Positions 25,205-33,516 of a stretch of DNA of 42,605 bases are shown here, piece after piece. The stretch comes from Candidatus Thorarchaeota archaeon (GTDB taxonomy: Archaea; Asgardarchaeota; Thorarchaeia; Thorarchaeales; Thorarchaeaceae), in contig RDNZ01000025.1 in assembly GCA_011364905.1 (NCBI GenBank), forward strand, positions 1 to 42,605. The letters run 5' to 3'. The notes below the pieces were generated by a model. That model did no database searches, was not told where the DNA came from, and saw nothing but the letters and a program-made list of their open reading frames with translations. Within the stretch, counting starts at the first letter, position 1; the number at the start of each line of letters is the position of its first letter. Both the position numbers and the translations under genes were made by a program.

Positions 25205-25309
25205 GTTAACACCATTCTTGCTGAACGGTTTGTCTATGTCCATTGCACTTACGCATTTCGTAACCGTCACATTTCATAAGGAATGGTGCTCTGACATAAC
25301 TGTGGTTGC

Positions 25310-25492
25310 ATGACGCAGGTGAGGTTGGGATCAGTCGTACTTCTGATTCTTGGTCTGATGGTTATTGTAGCCTCTGTCACGTACATCCCAGGTCCTGCAC
25401 CAGCACTACCTCTTGGAATGTTTGGGACAGGAGTGATACTGATTGTTATAGCTTTATCCACAATCCGATTCAGAGATCAAAACGGTGTATAG
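25310..25492 (+). CDS. Small two-helix membrane protein
   Basis: 60 aa: MTQVRLGSVVLLILGLMVIVASVTYI, a Pro-rich turn (PGPAPALPLG), then MFGTGVILIVIALSTIRF. It fits a helical hairpin. Divergent from the surface-protein gene and convergent with the MFS gene (12 bp apart). No family recognised. Confidence 0.45.
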   Translation: MTQVRLGSVVLLILGLMVIVASVTYIPGPAPALPLGMFGTGVILIVIALSTIRFRDQNGV

Positions 25493-25504
25493 CTAGTGAG
25501 CAAA

Positions 25505-26722
25505 TCAGTCTGTCTTTGGTACTCGCAAAGCATCATTCTTTGAAAATTTAGCAGTGAGCATAAAGAGAAGAACACCTAGCAAGTTCATTATTGCCTTTAC
25601 GTAGAAGGGCACATTCTCTCCAAGAAGCAGAGCAAATGAGATCAAGGCAGGCCCAACCATGCTAGCGAGAGAAACAGACATTGAGTAGACCCCCATTATT
25701 GATGCGCGTCTTTCTTTTGGATACCTCTCAGCAACAGCGAGAGGTGGCACTGATATGTCTACCATGTCTAGACCAGCCCAGATTGAGTAGAGGACCAGTA
25801 TTCCCAGGGATGTTGTGCCAAAGGGGAAAAGAACGACCGTGACTGCAAGCAATGTCCAACCTCCAAAGATTGCGCTTTGAGTACCAATACGATCCACCAA
25901 ACCACCTGATGCTAGTGCAGAAACTGCAATCACCAAAGTTGACACAGAGATCATTACTCCATAGAGGTCAATATTAGAACGACCAACAAAGATTGGTACA
26001 TACCAAGAGAGACCGCTACTTGATATTCCATCAAGCGCAAAGGCCGCTATTAAGAGAAGAAGAAACCAATCATTACGAAGCTGAGGTGGCGGAGATATAT
26101 CATCAGATATGTTGACAGAATCAGAGTGGGTTTCTTGGAGTCCGACGCTAAACAAGACAAGCACAGAAACGAGACCAAACAGTCCGAGAGTAATTCCTAG
26201 CCAGAATTGGTTGTTGAGATAAAGCGAGGTGCCGATCAGCACCAAAACTGCAGGAGGGATTGATGGAAGGACCCTTGTACTGACCATATAGGAGAGACCT
26301 CTTCGTTTTTCTGGACTGCTCTCAACAAGCAACATCGATGATGCTGGTCTTAAGATGCCACTACCAGCCGCCATCCACATATAGCCGGCGGAGGAAAGGA
26401 CCCCTGCTAGAAATAGGGAGGTGGGGACAAAGACTAGTGAAGAAAGGATTACGAAAATGCCACTTGTGTACATCACATAGCCAATTCCAATGATTGGTTT
26501 TCTTCCGAATCTGTCAGCAGCTCGTCCACCAAATAGTGATGCGATTGCTCGAGAAACCGCTATCGCAGTGAAGATAATCCCAATGAAAAATGAGGAAATT
26601 CCAACATCAACAAAGTAGTAAGGCATGAACATAATCCACAAGGAGTTAGCAGATGTTGTCACAGTGTTTCCTATGGACATAACAAAGACATTTCTTCGAA
26701 TGTCTCTGTGTTCCAGTTCCAA
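25505..26722 (-). CDS. Major facilitator superfamily transporter
   Basis: A 405-aa, 12-helix permease. The MFS loop 2-3 signature is clear: FGGRAADRFGRKPIIGIG, and its second-half counterpart SGGLVDRIGTQSAIFGG. A central polar loop (QETHSDSVNISDDI) divides the two six-helix halves. The substrate cannot be inferred; drug or metabolite export types share this motif. The start is TTG 26722, with GGGAG about 9 nt upstream. A copy of the 14-bp dispersed motif lies about 80 bp upstream. Confidence 0.9.
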   Translation of the reverse strand: MELEHRDIRRNVFVMSIGNTVTTSANSLWIMFMPYYFVDVGISSFFIGIIFTAIAVSRAIASLFGGRAADRFGRKPIIGIGYVMYTSGIFVILSSLVFVPTSLFLAGVLSSAGYMWMAAGSGILRPASSMLLVESSPEKRRGLSYMVSTRVLPSIPPAVLVLIGTSLYLNNQFWLGITLGLFGLVSVLVLFSVGLQETHSDSVNISDDISPPPQLRNDWFLLLLIAAFALDGISSSGLSWYVPIFVGRSNIDLYGVMISVSTLVIAVSALASGGLVDRIGTQSAIFGGWTLLAVTVVLFPFGTTSLGILVLYSIWAGLDMVDISVPPLAVAERYPKERRASIMGVYSMSVSLASMVGPALISFALLLGENVPFYVKAIMNLLGVLLFMLTAKFSKNDALRVPKTD

Positions 26723-26800
26723 ATGTATCGCTCCCTCTACACGATGTGAGAAAAGAACAGGCTTTTCCGATATATGTTTCTGATGAGCTTTAAGCAGTTG

Positions 26801-26814
26801 AAAGGATTATGGAC
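26801..26814. repeat. Dispersed 14-bp motif, copy 3
   Basis: AAAGGATTATGGAC in the divergent spacer between the MFS gene and the surface-protein gene at 26906. Relative to the minus-strand MFS gene it has the same orientation and a similar distance as copy 1 has to rpl10e. Confidence 0.7.
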
Positions 26815-26905
26815 CGGCTATTTGCAATCGCTGAAATCCTTGTAGAAAGAGAATCAGTATGGGACTGGAAGAACTTATCATGCTACTTTTCGAATAAGAA
26901 ACAAG

Positions 26906-27490
26906 ATGAAGAGGATAAAGGTAGGGCTATTGATTATCGTTGGTCTCATTATCACTTCTATGACAGTATATGATATGCTTCCATATCGGGAGAGGAATTA
27001 TATTACACACAGTGGGTCTGCCACGCGGTCTTATGACTTGGTCTTCAACTCGACGACACAGTACATAAGTATCGATGAAGAGTCATTTATCGACATTCAG
27101 GATCCCTTCCCGAACTCAATAAACAATCTCACACTATCATCAAGCATCGATGTGTCTTATGCCATATCCAGTCATAACTGGACTGCCACATTGTATTCCC
27201 CCCAATTCCTTGGATATGTCAATGCCAATACAACACATGTCAACCATTACACGGACTATCGGGAGCGCGAATGGTTCATGTTTTACACTATGAACATGAC
27301 TGACTTCTCCTGTGTCTTCTCGTATACCGCCAACTACACAGTGGAAATGATCTACAGCCGCCCACCAAAGACCTATGCATGGGCAACTCTCTTTTCATTC
27401 CTTGATGCGGAAGGAGTCGTGCTAGTGGGAGTAGTCATCTTTGCATCAGTGTTAATCTATGTAGGCACTAGGTTGTTGACTGATTCGTAA
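26906..27490 (+). CDS. Membrane-anchored surface protein
   Basis: 194 aa with an N-terminal helix (VGLLIIVGLIITSMTVYDML), an outside domain of about 130 residues with seven or so Asn-x-Ser/Thr sites (NST, NLT, NWT, NTT, NMT, NYT), and a C-terminal helix (GVVLVGVVIFASVLIYVG). Same bitopic layout as the products at 23535 and 24515, though no clear sequence similarity. No family recognised. Confidence 0.55.
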   Translation: MKRIKVGLLIIVGLIITSMTVYDMLPYRERNYITHSGSATRSYDLVFNSTTQYISIDEESFIDIQDPFPNSINNLTLSSSIDVSYAISSHNWTATLYSPQFLGYVNANTTHVNHYTDYREREWFMFYTMNMTDFSCVFSYTANYTVEMIYSRPPKTYAWATLFSFLDAEGVVLVGVVIFASVLIYVGTRLLTDS

Positions 27491-27517
27491 ACAATGCATT
27501 ACGAAGTTTCCACTTGT

Positions 27518-28744
27518 TCACCAATTGTACGGCGATTGCCCCTGGCTTGTTGGTCCTCTTGCCCTGCAGACTAGTACTAACGCAATGATGATGACAGCTC
27601 CACCGCCTATTGTCAGAATCAGGACAATGTCAAATGTGGGCGGTGGTCCAGTTGTCGTGGTATTGGTCGGCAAAGTTGTGGTCGGTGGAGAAGTCTGGGT
27701 TGTAGATTCCATAGATCCCCAGACACCATGACTTGGTTCGGAGGGTATCCACTTGCGAATATACACATTATCCAAAGCTAGATGTCGTGTGTTCTGAGTC
27801 CCTCCTCCGGGTCGAAAAGCGGTTACGTTTGTAGGTGTTTCACCGGAGGCTTGTGACACAAAATTAACCTCTCCCATGTAGAGTCCATCCTTCCAACCTC
27901 TGAGTTTACCACTACTCATATCAAAACCAATCTGAATTGTGTACCATGTGTTGTAAGCGAGTGCGCTATTCTGAGGCCAATTATGGTAGGACCCATCATA
28001 GTACAGTACATTCGTCGACCCGAAGGTGCATGGATAACAGGACCCTGTATCAGCACTAATACCTATCGGAAATGTGTTAAAATTATCAAATGTGCGAGCG
28101 TCGAGGCTAATCAGAAAACTATCAGGTTGGTTCATTCCATGACCCAAATCACGCGAGCTCTGAACTGTACTGCCAGCATTGTAAGCACCATATGCTACCT
28201 CGGTTTTATGAGTAGTGCTAATCTCCCAATCACCTGAATAATCCCAATTATCAAACGTACCGCTCTCGAAGTCGTCAAAGAATAGAAATGTCGTAGCACC
28301 ATCACTAGCACTAGTTGCTTCTGAATTTCCGTAATAGACATAGATATCCTGGTTTGTGTTTAGGTTATCTGCAATCTCAACCCAAAAGACTGCGTTATCA
28401 GAAGACACGCTTGATTCCATCCAATAACCAAGCATGGTTGTGCCATCATCATCTGTAAAGCGAATATCCCCAAAATCTGATCTACAGAGAGTATCACAGT
28501 ACATGTCAGATTCACTATCAGTTCCGGATCCAAAGTGAACTGTCAATTTGATTGGATAGTTAATTCCTGCGCCAGCATAGCCCTCTATGGTATGTGATTT
28601 CCGTACTTCCCAGTCACTTAGCCAGCCTTGAACTGAACTAAGTGTAGTTTCTTCAGTTGGTACAATTGTAGGAACCGTACTATGGCTAAGAAGAATTGGC
28701 GATACAAATAGCAAGAAAATAACAATCTTCGTAGGAAATCTCAT
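27518..28744 (-). CDS. DUF2341 surface protein with Thr-rich stalk and membrane anchor
   Basis: 408 aa. Signal peptide (PTKIVIFLLFVSPILLSHS), then a DUF2341 domain (about 45-150: WEVRKSHTIEGYAGAGINYP, DFGDIRFTDDDGTTMLGYWM, DIYVYYGNSEATS), then a jelly-roll, LamG-like part beginning FFDDFESGTFDNWDYSGDW (about 155-335). A stalk rich in Thr and Pro (about 340-368) precedes a membrane helix (IVLILTIGGGAVIIIALVLV) and a short basic tail. DUF2341 occurs in secreted carbohydrate-binding or adhesive proteins. It has a good TATA (GTTTATATC, about 28780 on the minus strand) and GGGGG upstream of the ATG. Confidence 0.85.
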   Translation of the reverse strand: MRFPTKIVIFLLFVSPILLSHSTVPTIVPTEETTLSSVQGWLSDWEVRKSHTIEGYAGAGINYPIKLTVHFGSGTDSESDMYCDTLCRSDFGDIRFTDDDGTTMLGYWMESSVSSDNAVFWVEIADNLNTNQDIYVYYGNSEATSASDGATTFLFFDDFESGTFDNWDYSGDWEISTTHKTEVAYGAYNAGSTVQSSRDLGHGMNQPDSFLISLDARTFDNFNTFPIGISADTGSCYPCTFGSTNVLYYDGSYHNWPQNSALAYNTWYTIQIGFDMSSGKLRGWKDGLYMGEVNFVSQASGETPTNVTAFRPGGGTQNTRHLALDNVYIRKWIPSEPSHGVWGSMESTTQTSPPTTTLPTNTTTTGPPPTFDIVLILTIGGGAVIIIALVLVCRARGPTSQGQSPYNW

Positions 28745-28843
28745 ACAAAACCCCCAACGGTCACATTTGTATCGAACATGATATAAACAACTTATGGAAA
28801 ATTCTCAGTTGCACAGTTTGTATCAGTCCAATAAAGGATGCAT

Positions 28844-28869
28844 TGATAACCTCTCAAGTATTGTTATCA
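28844..28869. promoter_or_regulatory. 7-bp inverted repeat upstream of small membrane gene
   Basis: TGATAAC (28844-28850) and GTTATCA (28863-28869), 12-nt spacer, about 40 bp before the ATG at 28911. The size suits a dimeric repressor site. Confidence 0.4.
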
Positions 28870-28910
28870 GAGTAGGGATGTAGCAAGACAAAAAAAAGGA
28901 GTATAGTATA

Positions 28911-29129
28911 ATGGGAAAGAAAGGAGTTGCAGCTGGTGTTCTGACCTTCTTAGTGGGTCTGCTTCTTGTCATCGATGACCTTCACGACTTCGTGGCGGTT
29001 CCAGATTTTCTTCATTTCCTACCGGACTTTGATCCCTATTTTGTATTCGGATTCCAGTTGCATCATCTCTACATAGGTGCCATAATCCTCCTGATTGGAC
29101 TGGCAATCGCCATCAAGTATGATGAGTAA
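28911..29129 (+). CDS. Small two-helix membrane protein, His/Asp-rich loop
   Basis: 72 aa: GVAAGVLTFLVGLLLVI, then a loop rich in Asp, His and Phe (DDLHDFVAVPDFLHFLPDFDPYF), then LYIGAIILLIGLAIAI. The His/Asp loop could bind metal (inference). AGGAG lies 10 nt before the ATG. No family recognised. Confidence 0.55.
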   Translation: MGKKGVAAGVLTFLVGLLLVIDDLHDFVAVPDFLHFLPDFDPYFVFGFQLHHLYIGAIILLIGLAIAIKYDE

Positions 29130-29140
29130 GAGGTCTGATC

Positions 29141-29545
29141 CTACTCTTTACTCTTGACTCGAGGCTCGGCTACCACCTGTATCGGGTTGCCCTCAGGGTC
29201 CTTCAGATTAAAGTAGGAGACCATGTCAGGTACGTCATTTATGTCTGATGTGTCGACTCCCTTTCTCTCAAGGTACGTCTTGCATGCATCGAGATCCTCG
29301 ACATCCAGTGTAAGGGTTCCCGAACCCTGCCGGTGTTCACCCTCGCGTATCAGGTTGATGCCCAGTCTGGCACCTTCGGCTGGAAGCGCAAACTCAGCCC
29401 ATCCTACCTCTGCTCCACCATCCCACATGATCTCAAAACCCAGTGTTTCTGAATAGAACTTCTTGGCACGGTCAAAGTCCTTCACCTGGTACTGAAAGTA
29501 GACAGATCCTTTCTTGTAAGGCATTGGCCATTTCTTATCGCCCAT
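29141..29545 (-). CDS. Glyoxalase/VOC-fold protein
   Basis: About 134 aa, one vicinal-oxygen-chelate unit pair. SVYFQYQVKDFDRAKKFYSETLGFEIMWD is the first beta-alpha-beta-beta-beta module; FALPAEGARLGINLIREGE and LTLDVEDLDACKTYLERKGVD the second, ending FNLKDPEGNPIQVVAEP. Family members isomerise, dioxygenate or bind antibiotics; which is unknown. The start is the ATG at 29545, with GTGAT 4 nt upstream. Confidence 0.9.
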   Translation of the reverse strand: MGDKKWPMPYKKGSVYFQYQVKDFDRAKKFYSETLGFEIMWDGGAEVGWAEFALPAEGARLGINLIREGEHRQGSGTLTLDVEDLDACKTYLERKGVDTSDINDVPDMVSYFNLKDPEGNPIQVVAEPRVKSKE

Positions 29546-29653
29546 GACAATCACAATTCTCCATTGCTGAAGGTTATATTTAACTATTGTGAACTCAGAT
29601 TCATTGGTCAGAGTATCTTTATGAGCGTTCTTGTATATATGTGTGTGAGTTTG

Positions 29654-32326
29654 ATGGGAGCTCTCGTTGAGGTGTTAAATCGCAGAAGGCTAGCAATAGC
29701 TCTTGTGGTAGCTATATTCCTAACAGCAGCTGTTCCTATAGATTCTCCAAAGGTTTCCAATCGCATGAATACAGTCGCAGAACCAAAAAGTCTGCAACCC
29801 ATGCAAATAGCAGAGTATGACTCACTTCTCAATTTCTCATCATTTTTTGGAGGAAGCGGAGATGAGTACTACATCTCATCCGACTCTGATGCAGCAGGAA
29901 ACATCTATGTTGCTGGAACAACGGACTCGAGAGACTTTGTGCTTGTCAATCCATTGGATGATGCATTTGAAGGCCGCGGTCCCGAGGGATTTCTGACAAA
30001 GATCAGTCCAAATGGGACAATAGTATACTCGACATATATTGGCGGTACAGGATATGACGAGGTCAAAGACATCTTCGTGGATGATGCTGGGTTTGTATAT
30101 CTAACAGGAGGCACGGATTCAGCTGACTTTCCAACAGTAAATGCTGCAGACGACACCTTGAATGAAGGAGACTGCTTTGTCTGCAAGATCAACCAGGCAG
30201 GTGATGCGTTCATCTATTCCACATTCATTGGGGGCTCCTCAGGTGAAAGCGGTAACGCAATCTGGGTCAACGAGAATGGTGAGGCATATGTAGTTGGAGA
30301 AACAAGCTCGACTAACTTTCCAACGAGAAATCCTTTCGATGGCACTCTAGGTGGGTATAGAGATGGGTTTGTGTCAAAACTGAGTAGGACCGGGAATAAA
30401 CTTCTATACTCAACATTGGTTGGAGGGGGACAGGAGGAGGAAGTGGCGGACATAACGGTCGATGCGGAGGGGGCTATGTATGTGACAGGTACCACATGGT
30501 CAATGGACTTTCCAACAGTGAATGCTAACGACGAGATTAAGGATGGGGCGTATGACTGCTTTGTGCTCAAGATTAATCCCTCTGGCACTACGCTGAATTA
30601 TTCGACCTTCCTTGGCGGCGATGATGTGGAATTCGCACAAGCTATCGGCGTGGACTCTCTAGGACGAGCATATGTACTCGGACATACTACATCGTTTGAC
30701 TTTCCAACTAGACGACCACTACAGCGCAGCTATTCGGGGGGTGTAGATGGTTTCTTGACAGTGTTCAATCCAGAGGGTAGTTCGCTGAACTACTCGACAT
30801 TTTTCGGAAACTCCGGTTCTGAGTGGCCACAAGACATGGTTGTCAACGGTATAGGTAGTGTATATGTATGCGGTTCCAGTAACAGCCTATCGGCTATGAT
30901 TAGAAACTCATACGATTCAAGCTTTAACGGCGGAGCAGATGCATTTGTGTTTCGAATGGACATTGACCGAGGAATTGTACTCCTAGGTTCGTACCTGGGA
31001 GGTTCCTTGCTAGATGAGGCCACGTCAATATCGGTCGGTTACGATGGCACCATGAACGTTGTTGGTTGGACTTGGTCGAACAATTTCCCACTGAGAAATC
31101 CAGTTGACTCCACCTACAATCCCGGTGGTGCCGATGGATATGATATCTTCATTTCTGTAATACTTGACACAACTGATTATGACCTGGATGGAATCCGAGA
31201 CTCTGAAGAGGTTCTACTTGGAACTGACAAGTTCAACCCAGACACTGATTTCGATCTCTTGAGTGACTATCTTGAGGTCTACCAGTTGGGCACCAATCCT
31301 CTTACAAACTGCACCTATGGAAATGGCACCCTGGATGGAGACCTCGATCATGATGGTGATAAACTGACAAATGTCGAGGAACTCTATCAGTATGGCACGA
31401 ATCTTCTGGCCAAGGACACTGACTTAGACCTCTTAGATGACGGGTTTGAAGTCCATACGGTGGGCTCATTGCCAACAGAGTATGACAGTGATTCTGATAC
31501 CCTGTCGGACTGGGAGGAGTACATGGTTTATCATACTGATTGCATGTCGGAGGACACCGATCAGGATCTGATGACTGACAACTATGAGGTCTACTGTGGG
31601 CTGAATCCGCTTATTGACGATGCGAGTGGCGACCTTGACGGAGATTCGTTAAGCAACCTTGAGGAGTTTGAGCTAGGTACTCTTGCAAACAGTACAGACT
31701 CCGATTCAGACCAAATGCCCGACTTCTGGGAGGTCTCCTACTCCCTCAATCCTGTGGTCGATGACTCCAATTTGGACAAGGATCATGACGATCTGCCCAA
31801 TCTGTTGGAGTATGAACTGGGATGCAGTCCGATAGACAGCGACTGCGATAATGACACATTAACTGACGGTTTTGAGGCGCTTGTTCTTGGTACAGATCCA
31901 CTGAATCCGGATTCAGACATGGACACTATGCCAGATCAATGGGAGGTCTATTATGGATTGAATCCATTGCAGGACGACTCGCGTTTTGATGCCGACCTTG
32001 ATGGATTATCAAACCTGAGAGAATATGAGCTGGGTACCAGACCAGACATGACTGATACTGACTTGGACTCGTATAGTGATGCGTGGGAGGTGCTAAATGG
32101 CTTTGACCCAATCAACCCCTATGTCTCATTTTACCAATCTATCTACTCGAAGATTCCGGCTATCCTCACAATAATAGCGATGCCATTGACCATTCCCGGC
32201 TTTTACCTCATTGGCAAACATATGAGAAGAAGAAACGAGCTGGAGAGGAAGAAAGAGAGCTCTAGGGAGATAGACGACCTCCTGAGATCTATGCATGAAC
32301 TGTCTGAGTCTAAAGACGAGGATTAA
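29654..32326 (+). CDS. Large surface protein: seven-repeat beta-propeller, calcium repeats, membrane anchor
   Basis: About 890 aa. The start chosen is ATG 29654, giving a signal (NRRRLAIALVVAIFLTAAVP); in-frame starts at 29621 and 29564 exist. Residues about 60-505 hold seven SBBP-type repeats, each beginning like YSTFIGGS and continuing GxxYVxGxTxSxDFPTxN, which suggests a seven-bladed propeller. Residues about 507-825 hold some ten thrombospondin-type-3-like Asp repeats (DTDxDxLxD, followed by YELGTxPxxxDSD), likely calcium-binding. Then one membrane helix (about 833-855) and a charged cytoplasmic tail of about 35 residues. Likely a large glycosylated surface protein. It shares its stop (TTAA) with the convergent dys. 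Confidence 0.88.
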   Translation: MGALVEVLNRRRLAIALVVAIFLTAAVPIDSPKVSNRMNTVAEPKSLQPMQIAEYDSLLNFSSFFGGSGDEYYISSDSDAAGNIYVAGTTDSRDFVLVNPLDDAFEGRGPEGFLTKISPNGTIVYSTYIGGTGYDEVKDIFVDDAGFVYLTGGTDSADFPTVNAADDTLNEGDCFVCKINQAGDAFIYSTFIGGSSGESGNAIWVNENGEAYVVGETSSTNFPTRNPFDGTLGGYRDGFVSKLSRTGNKLLYSTLVGGGQEEEVADITVDAEGAMYVTGTTWSMDFPTVNANDEIKDGAYDCFVLKINPSGTTLNYSTFLGGDDVEFAQAIGVDSLGRAYVLGHTTSFDFPTRRPLQRSYSGGVDGFLTVFNPEGSSLNYSTFFGNSGSEWPQDMVVNGIGSVYVCGSSNSLSAMIRNSYDSSFNGGADAFVFRMDIDRGIVLLGSYLGGSLLDEATSISVGYDGTMNVVGWTWSNNFPLRNPVDSTYNPGGADGYDIFISVILDTTDYDLDGIRDSEEVLLGTDKFNPDTDFDLLSDYLEVYQLGTNPLTNCTYGNGTLDGDLDHDGDKLTNVEELYQYGTNLLAKDTDLDLLDDGFEVHTVGSLPTEYDSDSDTLSDWEEYMVYHTDCMSEDTDQDLMTDNYEVYCGLNPLIDDASGDLDGDSLSNLEEFELGTLANSTDSDSDQMPDFWEVSYSLNPVVDDSNLDKDHDDLPNLLEYELGCSPIDSDCDNDTLTDGFEALVLGTDPLNPDSDMDTMPDQWEVYYGLNPLQDDSRFDADLDGLSNLREYELGTRPDMTDTDLDSYSDAWEVLNGFDPINPYVSFYQSIYSKIPAILTIIAMPLTIPGFYLIGKHMRRRNELERKKESSREIDDLLRSMHELSESKDED

Positions 32327-33255
32327 CTCTGAAGTGCAGCCAGGATAATCAACGGGAACAGTACTGTTGCATCACCAATGACCGTTTCGAAATTTGCGTC
32401 AGTCTGTACTTTCTGCCATGATACACCCTCAACAAGGGGTGCACCACTCAGACTTCCACCCTCAGGTCGATCAAGTGTTATCTGTATCGCCATATCAAGG
32501 CCACCACGTAGAATAGTGGATCCCATTGTGAAATGCTTTGAGAGACCTCCACCAAGCATAATTGCACCGGTCTTCTTCTGTTCGGTGACAATCGCCCCCA
32601 AAATCCGAAGGTCTTTGACAAAGTCAAGTGCAAGCTTCTTGGTCGTGCTGTAGGTGTAGAGGTGGAACCCTAGCATAGAGTCCATTAGGCCAGGGGAAAA
32701 GATCGGGACATTGTGAGAGGCGGCCTGCTTGACTATAGAGCTCCTGTCTTCAAGGGTGTTTCCGAGTTCTGTAAGGAACTCGCTTGGAGCAAGAGTTGTG
32801 AGTTTCTCTTCTGGAAGACCATCAAGGAAGTCGTAGATGCCCTTCTCGAAGCGTGCAAAGTCCTTCTCGTAAACAAAAATGTCCCCGATTCTGCCCATTC
32901 CAGCAGCCCGGAGTTCAACATCGTCCTTTGAGGAGGGAACCCTGAAGTGGTTGCCCCCATACGCTTCAACCAAGTCATGAACAATGTTTGCTCCACTGGT
33001 GACAATGGCTTGGATGGCTTTCTTCTCCACTAGATGGCGGACAATGCCCCTCAATCCTCCTGGAACCATTGGTCCAGACATGGAGAGATATGTAAAGCAG
33101 TCAGGGTCACCAAACATACGCTTCACAATAGTTGTGGCTCTTCCTAGTCGTCCTGCGCCAAGAACGCCCACATTGTCTAGGGCATTGACATACTCAACGA
33201 TGCTCTTGATTTGAGTCGGCTCGATATGGTTGACCTTGTCCAAAACAGTCACCAT
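32323..33255 (-). CDS. dys: Deoxyhypusine synthase
   Basis: Transfers the aminobutyl group of spermidine to a lysine of aIF5A using NAD. 310 aa. Family motifs: FTYLSMSGPMVPGGLRGIV, IVTSGANIVHDL, IFSPGLMDSMLGFHL, IMLGGGLSKHF and the active-site segment EGVSWQKVQTDAN, where Lys282 corresponds to the lysine that forms the enzyme intermediate in the human enzyme. GDATVLFPLI closes the domain. No aIF5A gene is in the window. Some archaeal homologues use agmatine; the sequence alone does not say. Confidence 0.93.
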   Translation of the reverse strand: MVTVLDKVNHIEPTQIKSIVEYVNALDNVGVLGAGRLGRATTIVKRMFGDPDCFTYLSMSGPMVPGGLRGIVRHLVEKKAIQAIVTSGANIVHDLVEAYGGNHFRVPSSKDDVELRAAGMGRIGDIFVYEKDFARFEKGIYDFLDGLPEEKLTTLAPSEFLTELGNTLEDRSSIVKQAASHNVPIFSPGLMDSMLGFHLYTYSTTKKLALDFVKDLRILGAIVTEQKKTGAIMLGGGLSKHFTMGSTILRGGLDMAIQITLDRPEGGSLSGAPLVEGVSWQKVQTDANFETVIGDATVLFPLIILAALQS

Positions 33256-33516
33256 CAGCGAACGCTCTGCGAATCGTGATAAGTCATTCTGTCAAGACGC
33301 ATTGAAAGAACGAGTCCAGGTCCTAATCCGGGAGGGTATGACCTGAACCCGTAAATCCGGAACGAATTCATGGTGACTTATGTTGCAAGGCGTGTTCAGC
33401 CTTTCCACCTCTTTGTGTACAATCAAATGCATGCGTGAGTGGTGGAGAGGGCTCCGAAAGTAATAGGATGACGCATAGTTCCATACGTTTAAACGCCCAG
33501 ACCTGTGGGATGGCGT
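33256..33516. other. Non-coding spacer with a hairpin and promoter
   Basis: About 260 bp between divergent dys and the membrane-protein gene. It holds an 11-bp imperfect hairpin (GAGTCCAGGTC/GACCTGAACCC, 33313-33350; 9 of 11 paired, with CAGGTC/GACCTG perfect) and a TATA box near its end. No tRNA features. Confidence 0.5.
33486..33495 (+). promoter_or_regulatory. TATA box, CGTTTAAACG
   Basis: A perfect 10-bp palindrome containing TTTAAA, centred about 26 bp before the ATG at 33517. This predicts a leaderless or nearly leaderless transcript. Confidence 0.5.

Noticed and set aside
26781..26845. Second C/D sRNA (CTGATGA followed by CTGA) over the third 14-bp repeat
   Set aside because: No terminal stem beyond 3 bp, and no convincing D'/C' boxes at the right spacing.
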